Positions 57,380 to 64,000 of a stretch of 64,000 bases of DNA are shown in pieces. The notes under the pieces are model-generated. The model saw only the letters and a program-made list of their open reading frames with translations, had not been told where the DNA came from and ran no database searches. Numbering within the stretch: the stretch's first letter is position 1; each line of letters starts with the position of its first letter. Origin of the DNA: Antitrichia curtipendula (Eukaryota; Streptophyta; Bryopsida; Hypnales; Leucodontaceae); NCBI GenBank assembly GCA_951230915.1, contig OX579636.1, positions 1,379,001 to 1,443,000 on the forward strand, written 5' to 3'. Position numbers and translations under genes: made by a program.

Positions 57380-59800
57380 CCAGTGGTGCAACTTATGGCT
57401 TCGTCAACACTTTGTCTATGGCTGGCACCTACGTTGGCCATGCATGGGTGAGGCTACTTCCTCGTCTAGTCATTGCGTGGCAAAGTATGTGATGTTGTTA
57501 GAGTCAAAGCTTGGCCATGCCTTATTCAATAGGCCCGCGGCATGGATGTGGTAAAATTGTAGCAGTGTCTGGAGTTGCTCTATAGTTGGAGACTTGTACC
57601 TTTTGGCTGCCACATGTGCCTGCAAGAGAACAAAGTAAAACAATACTCCTTACTCTTGCCAATGTTGGAGCAGTTTGCCCACCAATTATGTCAAGCCACC
57701 TTTGTCATCAAAGTTTAAACCAAGGGCCCTAAGCAACATGCATACTACTTGTGGCAAAAGACACCCGGTGATGTACCCAAAGGACCTTTAGAAGCACGGT
57801 AAGAACTCATCAACAGCCATTGTCCCCTCTTGGTTTTCAGACTCACTCCCATATTATACCCATACTATACGCGTTTAAAGACTGCAAAAGCATCTGCTAG
57901 CCCTTTCACTGTCAATCCCAGGCATGTAATATCTTTAGCCCGTGCTTTGCGAAGACGACCATGCTATGTAGTTAGAAATGAAGTAGTACTCTACAGATTT
58001 TGCTCTGCAAAGATGATCTACATAATTGCCAATCTCTCCTCAAATGGAATAATGTGTAGCAATGAATCGGCCATGAGTTTTCCTTTGTGCAACTGTAGAT
58101 AGGGGGATGAGACGAATTTGGATTTTAGGGTATCAAAAATCAGTCCAGTAGTGAGCACAAACAAGCGCATGTCTTATTTGTGAACATGGGATGCCAACAT
58201 GAATGCTGTAAGTTGTAGTGAATTTGACATGTCGACACTACTTGTAGTCATTGACTTGATCAGCATATGTTGTGAGGCAAAAGAAAGAGCACAAAGGAAA
58301 AATAAATTTGGAAGCCCTCCTCTTCATGAATATGCCCTCATAGCTTGCTTGTCTTGTAGATTACAAAAATCATGGAGTAATTGTGAAATGAATCAAAACA
58401 CTAACCAACCCTAGTACATGCGCCTCCGTCTCTAATGATGGCCGAGGTTGGAATTGGGAGAGAAATCCATTTTTTGTACCTTAATTTCTTGCACGGGTGA
58501 TGTAGGTCTTCCTCTTTAGTTGAGGACTCAGTCGCTTGGTCCCGTAGTCTACGCAGGCAATGTAGAGACCTAATGGCCGACTTGATCATTAGTGGAGACC
58601 ATTCTGGTGGTGGGTTTGGCATTGAACTATCAAATGGTGACATCCCCTCAGACTCAGATTCTCTCTATGCTTGCCTACCTGAAGGAGTTATGCACCCGCT
58701 CCCTAGTCTACAATCATGGCTCTATGTGCGCCCTCTACCGCGATCTGCTTGGGTCATCTTACCAGTTCCTATGGTGTTTGCATTTCCTCTAGGCACAAAT
58801 TTGTGTTGTCCTCGTTCACACCCACGAAGCGGTTGTGTACATTTTCCAACTGTAAGCAAAGAATTCATTAATTTGTCACCAGTGTTGTTACCATCGGATT
58901 TCATCAGTGCATTCAAGTCCAAAACAAGTGCACTTTTATTTAGATCAAAATTGTAGGCGCTAGAGTTCTTCACCCTCACCCGCCCTCCATTTTCTCCTTG
59001 CTCCAATTCTTTACCCTCCCCCCATGCAACCATTACCGTGGCCACACGTCTAATTTGTAGGAACGTTAGATCAATTTGGTAGAGGTTGCCCAGTCGGCAG
59101 GACTACCTACTCTCGCACTACCACACATTTGACCTCCTCGTTCATGCATTGAGTATAGGATTGCCGCTTTGGATGTTGGCCATGAATTGTTGCTACTTCC
59201 CTTCATCTCCCTCGCCTTACAAGTCCAAAATTGCGAACAATAGTAGTGCCCTCCGAGTCCTTTTGATTTGCACTAGGACACCACTTCGTTATGATAAATT
59301 TGTTGACAAATGGAGGCAATCCGTCCGGATGACCTTCAAGAATGTATTCTTGCACCCCTAATGCGCGAAAGCAATGTTGTTGGAATAAGTATCGCTAATT
59401 TTCACCACTCGGATGCGCAGACTAGTAGTATTTTGAGGATGGTTCAACGAGACCAAGGAGGAATTCTTCCTGCAAGCAAGACTTTGCTTTAGCGACCTAA
59501 TCAAAGGTTGCCTTGTGCCACATAGTGGCCCAAACTTCCAATTGCACCTCAATTTTGTCCAATTCTACAGTCATTGCTTTCTCACCCTCCAAATTGCACA
59601 ACTCGCTAGGAATGCTCGGACGCTCTACCGGTACCATTTTTGCCATCTCTCTAAACAGACTTTGCTCTTGTAAATCCATGTTGCTGTCAAATGGACCAAT
59701 CCCACACACATCATCACTTCCCCGCAAAGCACACCACTTGCTATAAGAGTAGTGACTGTATGAGCTCAACCTCCAGAACTAATCACAATGTTGTGGAAGT
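57380..59800 (-). pseudogene. Unrecognised, frame-broken coding tract upstream of the piggyBac relic
   Basis: On the minus strand several stretches read as protein across stops and shifts: 59769-59497 (hydrophilic, helix-rich, ending EVWATMWHKATFD), 59045-58722 and 58643-58401 (Asp/Asn/Gly-rich and Ser-rich), and about 58140-57780 (LHKGKLMADSLLHIIPFEER, then RARAKDITCLGLTVKGLADA). I recognise no family. It may be part of the same mobile element, an accessory ORF, or a captured host gene. The collinear orientation with the transposase is the only contextual hint. Confidence 0.35.
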
Positions 59801-59809
59801 ACAACATCG

Positions 59810-62800
59810 TCCAAGCATCTCCAAAAACAACCATGATGCATTCCCACTTCCTACAATGGATCACACCTTGCTCTCAGCACTTTGTACTACGTACCGAAAA
59901 ATAGTATAGACATACAAAATTCAGACAATTGTGCCAAAATTCTAAACCCTAGCCCACATTTTTGCGCGCTGGGAGAAGTGGAGAATGACAAAGTTGGTAA
60001 CATAAGGAGCATGCCAAATGGAGCCAACAGTCTGCAACCGGCCTAAGCTGGTGGCATCAAACATCGAATTAGGCAGTCTTGCACTTGACCAAGTGCAATG
60101 ACCGTATACACAACTATTCACTGAAATGTGATTTTCAAAAAGTTGGATACCCCCCACATTTTCAAGAACACCTTTCTTCTGTTACTTCATGCAATATTTC
60201 AATTTTGCATAGGAATTTTCTACAAAGATGCACTTAAATTTATTTTTTTGAGTTGAACCAATTGTAAACACATGCTTATATCATCTCAATCACTTTTTTT
60301 ATCTTTCATGTTCCAGTCTTCCAACAATGTATCCTACAATTATATTATTATTATACCATTTTCAAAGCAACATCACATGTATACCATTGATCACTACAAG
60401 TGATGAAAGATTTATTTAGAAAACCAAATTTGACATTGAAGGTCTAACAACTATCTTCACATTCCCGAAATATAGGTTCATACCAAACAAAAAGCGCTCA
60501 CTCCATTATCCACAAACATTTTAGAAACTAACACACAATATCTACATTCTCACACATCCTACACTATGATTGCAAGAACTGCACTACGCTGGTTATAGCA
60601 CTGCTTCATCCGGTGTCTCCAACACTTGTGCAGATGATTGTGTCAATTCTTCTCCTTCCCTTCCATCAACTGCCTCTGCTTCTTCAACCAAAGTTGGTCC
60701 ACCAACTTCGCTCACTAGGACCGAAGATGTGTACTGGTCGTTCATGATCATGCATGTACACTATAACACGATATGAAGAAACAATCATTATAGTTTAGAA
60801 AACCTCGTGAAAAAATTATACCTATTTGTATACTTTTGAAATGATTTTAAGCCCCAAAAAATCCTTTGATAGGATGAGAAACAGCATTCCTAGTTTCTAC
60901 AATAAAATTCAAAATCGTTCAATGAACACTTTCAGTGCAAGCTGTAACATAATTAGAATAACAAAGTATTAGGTGTTGGATCCGCATTCTCACTTGTATA
61001 CTCAAATCTCTTTAGTACAATGTTGAAAAAGTGTCTGTGCATTTTATGTCACCTATATAGAGGAGGCAACCACTTTGCAAAGAATTCTTAAAATGACATC
61101 AACTATAAAAGCAAGGGAATTCTTCTTTGACATTGCAAATTGTAATGGACTTCATCAAGACATTTGGAATTCACAATTGAACAAATTTTAACATCTATTG
61201 TGCTTTGTCAGAGTTCTGTTCATATGACATTATATCTAAGTGAAGACACTGTAAATTCAATTACATTATTACCTACTTATTATTAAAAATTTGGATTTCA
61301 GGGTTCAAAATAATTTCAAGTTAATTTCTAGCCACTAGTCTCCATACAATTGAAAAGTGCAATATGCAAATTGGGACACGTACTCCGAAATCTTGATATT
61401 CTACAAGATACCTTTAGTTCCGTTCTAATTGTTATTGCAAGACGAATTCAAATCCAGTACAGGTTGTGGAATCATGATTCATCCTGCACTATATATGATC
61501 TATAATTCGACATGAACATTTCTCACTGGTGACGGCATCTGTTCGATCTTGATGTGTACTATTTCATCGTGCAAGATGATCTTTCAGCCTCATAATTATT
61601 TTTTGACATGGGTCACATGGTAGTTTTCAATAGGGTGGCACAATTTCAGTTGCTTGGCTAAGTGTTTGAGACATAAGATTTATACCAAACCTTGGGTCAA
61701 GAGTTTGAAAACTGGAGTGTTTTCAATTTCCAGCCTTAGTTTTCAAAAATTTGGGCACTAGAATGTGACAATTTTGGCATCACTAAAGTATGTCATTGTA
61801 ACAAATCTGACTATTTGACCAAATTTTTGGACTGAGGTTGAAATACTTCATATTTGGGATATGTTGAACATTCTCTCGATCAATTGACTATAATATCTTT
61901 CTCGATTGTGAATTCAAATTGACTCCCTGTTCTGCACGTGTATTACACTCTCTGCTCCATTTAATGGTGGTAAAGGTCATGTCCATCTTTTATCACGATT
62001 GTCTCGTTTACAATGAGATTAATGATTTAAATCATACTCTCAATCTTTACCAAATGAAACCTATTGAACTAAAAATCTACATTCACATGAACACTCTACA
62101 TCTAACAAATGCAAACTAGTTAATGTAAACTAGTTGAATTTAGAACTGGAAGGGGAAGAAGCTACAGTACCCACCACCCAACACGAATTCCCACGAATTT
62201 CAGTGAGTACGAAGCCCGATATTGTTCATCTAGTTGGAAACAGACCCCTATTGAACCCTAAATTCAAGTGGTGGCATAGAACCCCAAAAGAGCTCCCAAT
62301 AGGATGCAGGCGCCAATCCCGAAGACCTAACCAACCCACACCTGAAAACACAAAGTCAGCATCCTCCTCGAAGACCTAACCAGCCAACACCCAAAAACAA
62401 AGACATCAACATCCTACAAGTAAGACCCAACTTCTATAAGAAAAAATAGCCTTCGTCTTGAACTGAAGCTCTGTCTTTTTCAGTGGCCTTGTCATCAAAG
62501 AAGTAGAAAGTTGGACGACAGGAAGACGGCACAATTTCAAGAGCGACGACAACAACGTCTAGTAAGAGGTACGTATTTGAACAAAGATTGAAAATTCTTG
62601 CATTAAATTTCCTGCAAATGTGTCTATCTAGTGTCTCATCATAAATCTGAATATATAAAAATGAATTTGCGTTTCAAAATGTGCTCAAGAGTCTCGCCGT
62701 GAACATTAGAAACTAAAATCTCAATTGCTTAGGCTTTGGGCTTGAGAAGATTTGGCATTCGGTTTAGGGTTGATTGATAGGTAATTATACTTGCCTTGCA

Positions 62801-63660
62801 GGAAGCTCCTGCAATTGTAGAGTCCCATTACAATGCACGAATTGTGGATTGCTCAGAAGGCATTGGTGGTAAGCATGCTGATCTTGGAAGTGATTTATTG
62901 ACTGAAACTGAATGAGGGAAATTTCTATCATGTCCTTGGCTACATGGATCACGGCAGCAGCGTACATCCTGGTTTTACAAATTAGTTGGAGCAGCTCATT
63001 TATGAAGCAATTTAGAAATCCATCCAACAATCTTGACACACTAAGGTAGGCTAAACTGAGCAGCTTGGAGCAGAAACAATCTAGAATTACCTTCGAGGTT
63101 AACACATTCAAGTGCAGAAAACAGAGCAGATTTTTTACTACTTTCGAGGATTTCTAGAGCAACACGGAGGGTCTGATTCCTGTCGATGTTTTCATAGATA
63201 GTTGAGCTAAAAAAATGGAATTCTACACCCTACTGAATTTTCCGGAATTCAACAAACCACCGAAATCTTCAGCGTAAGCATCTAGAGCCCTCTTAAAACT
63301 TCACTGCAATTAGCTTCCTCACCCTAAACCCTCTTAAAGCAAGCGCTCTAGAAGCAACAAGGCTAACCCTAAATAAGAAATTGTAATCTACAGGAAGAAC
63401 TAAAACATACTTGTGTTTCTTGTAGAGGCATCAAAGGAGAGGCTATCCAGCTCCCGCGGCTGCACAAGGGCAATTGAAGAAGACGAGGCGCCTACAAAAC
63501 AACCCAGAACCGCGATTGCTCTCAAGCTCCCGTAGCACGCAAGCCACCCTGGAGTGACTGCACTGCGACCGACGCTGTCGAAGACAGGTATGTTTCGACA
63601 CTTTACTCTTTTCAAATAAACTCCTAGTTAATTGCTAAGTTAGAAAATTTAAAAAAAAAT
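59810..63660. other. Intergenic DNA, composition rising towards the right edge
   Basis: No gene recognised. From about 62130 the sequence is less AT-rich and has short open frames (62134-62379 plus, 63111-62785 minus) without family signal; the last 600 bp may be the edge of a gene beyond the window. Confidence 0.35.
62310..62435 (+). repeat. Short tandem repeat, about 50-bp unit
   Basis: GAAGACCTAACCAACCCACA .. CAGCATCCTCCTC is followed by GAAGACCTAACCAGCCAACA .. CAACATCCTACAA and the start of a third unit (GTAAGACCCAAC). Confidence 0.65.
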
Positions 63661-63662
63661 CA

Positions 63663-63820
63663 GTTATTGTTCATTGATGAACAATAATTCTCTTCAGACC
63701 CTCCTTGCGCACGGAGGGTCTGATTGAAAACACTGTTCCAAAATGAACAGTATTTTTAGTTAGACCCTCCGTGTACGTGGAGGGTCTGACGGGAATTATT
63801 GTTCATCAATGAATAATAAA
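63663..63820. mobile_element. Fold-back MITE of about 160 bp
   Basis: The ends TTATTGTTCATTGATGAACA and the complement of the right end TTATTATTCATTGATGAACA pair over about 40 bp. Each arm also contains its own palindrome (TTGTTCATTGATGAACAA) and an AGACCCTCC..GGAGGGTCT hairpin. A lone CGGAGGGTCTGATT at 63164 is a related fragment. Confidence 0.75.
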
Positions 63821-64000
63821 CCCCCGCTGCCAGTGAAAGGGAGAAGGGCCGATACCTTTGAAAGGAGTGCCCGGACAAGCGCTTTAGAAATTTTGAGCTG
63901 CAGCGTCGTCCTCTGTCGCACCTCCTTTTGCTAAACAATGTCATTGAGAGTCGAGAACAATCCTTCTCGCCTTTTCACCGAGAGTAGAGAGCATTCTTAT

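Noticed and set aside
60389..60405. CACTACAAGTGATG resembling a CACTA terminus
   Set aside because: It is a short local palindrome with no partner end or target duplication.
1..64000. CRISPR arrays, rRNA or tRNA genes
   Set aside because: No spaced direct-repeat array and no recognisable rRNA or tRNA core was seen; a covariance-model scan would be needed to exclude tRNAs fully.

Overview
The window reads as nuclear DNA of a land plant, very AT-rich outside one gene and littered with decayed DNA transposons. The only complete gene I can support is a 16-exon BRUTUS/HRZ-type iron sensor: hemerythrin domains plus CHY/CTCHY/RING-H2 zinc fingers and a zinc ribbon, on the plus strand at 36171-43683. 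That architecture is specific to the green lineage and the C-terminal third is very close to the seed-plant proteins. Compact introns, long gene-poor flanks and a piggyBac-type transposase relic make a non-seed plant (bryophyte, lycophyte or fern) plausible, but this is inference; I cannot name the species.

Left flank (1-34900): no intact gene. It holds a duplicated 0.45 kb unit (about 0.8-1.7 kb), a Stowaway-like MITE (1972-2222), two hAT elements with perfect 8-bp target duplications (3448-6100 and 9423-10200), a family of TTAA-flanked elements with CCCYTAAA termini (13.5-14.1 kb and a nested cluster at 25.6-28.2 kb), a candidate 6-kb element with long inverted ends (about 16.1-22.1 kb) that contains several tandem arrays, a 0.2-kb-arm inverted repeat (28.5-29.4 kb), a three-unit tandem of about 180 bp (29.6-30.1 kb), a PIF/Harbinger-type element with TAA duplication (31923-34023) and a TA-flanked element (34291-34786). 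Several frame-broken coding tracts that I do not recognise lie between them.

Centre (34.9-44.4 kb): a GC-rich, CpG-rich promoter/leader precedes the BRUTUS-like gene and a probable 3' UTR follows it. The predicted 1322-residue protein keeps all canonical ligands in its third hemerythrin domain, but the His of the HxxxE motif is Tyr in domain 1 and Gln in domain 2.

Right flank (44.8-64 kb): another TTAA element (44840-45490); a 6.3-kb CACTA element (47216-53495, TSD TCC) inserted in one unit of a host tandem duplication and itself containing a 1.06-kb CACTA element (TSD TTT) and a 166-bp mini-CACTA (TSD TCA); then, on the minus strand at 55.4-57.3 kb, a degenerate piggyBac (DDE_Tnp_1_7) transposase interrupted by a 217-bp mini-CACTA (TSD GCG). 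An unrecognised degenerate coding tract lies upstream of it, and a fold-back MITE sits at the right edge. The combination of a piggyBac transposase relic with several TTAA-flanked non-autonomous elements, one nested in another with a related empty site in the same window, is the most unusual content here.
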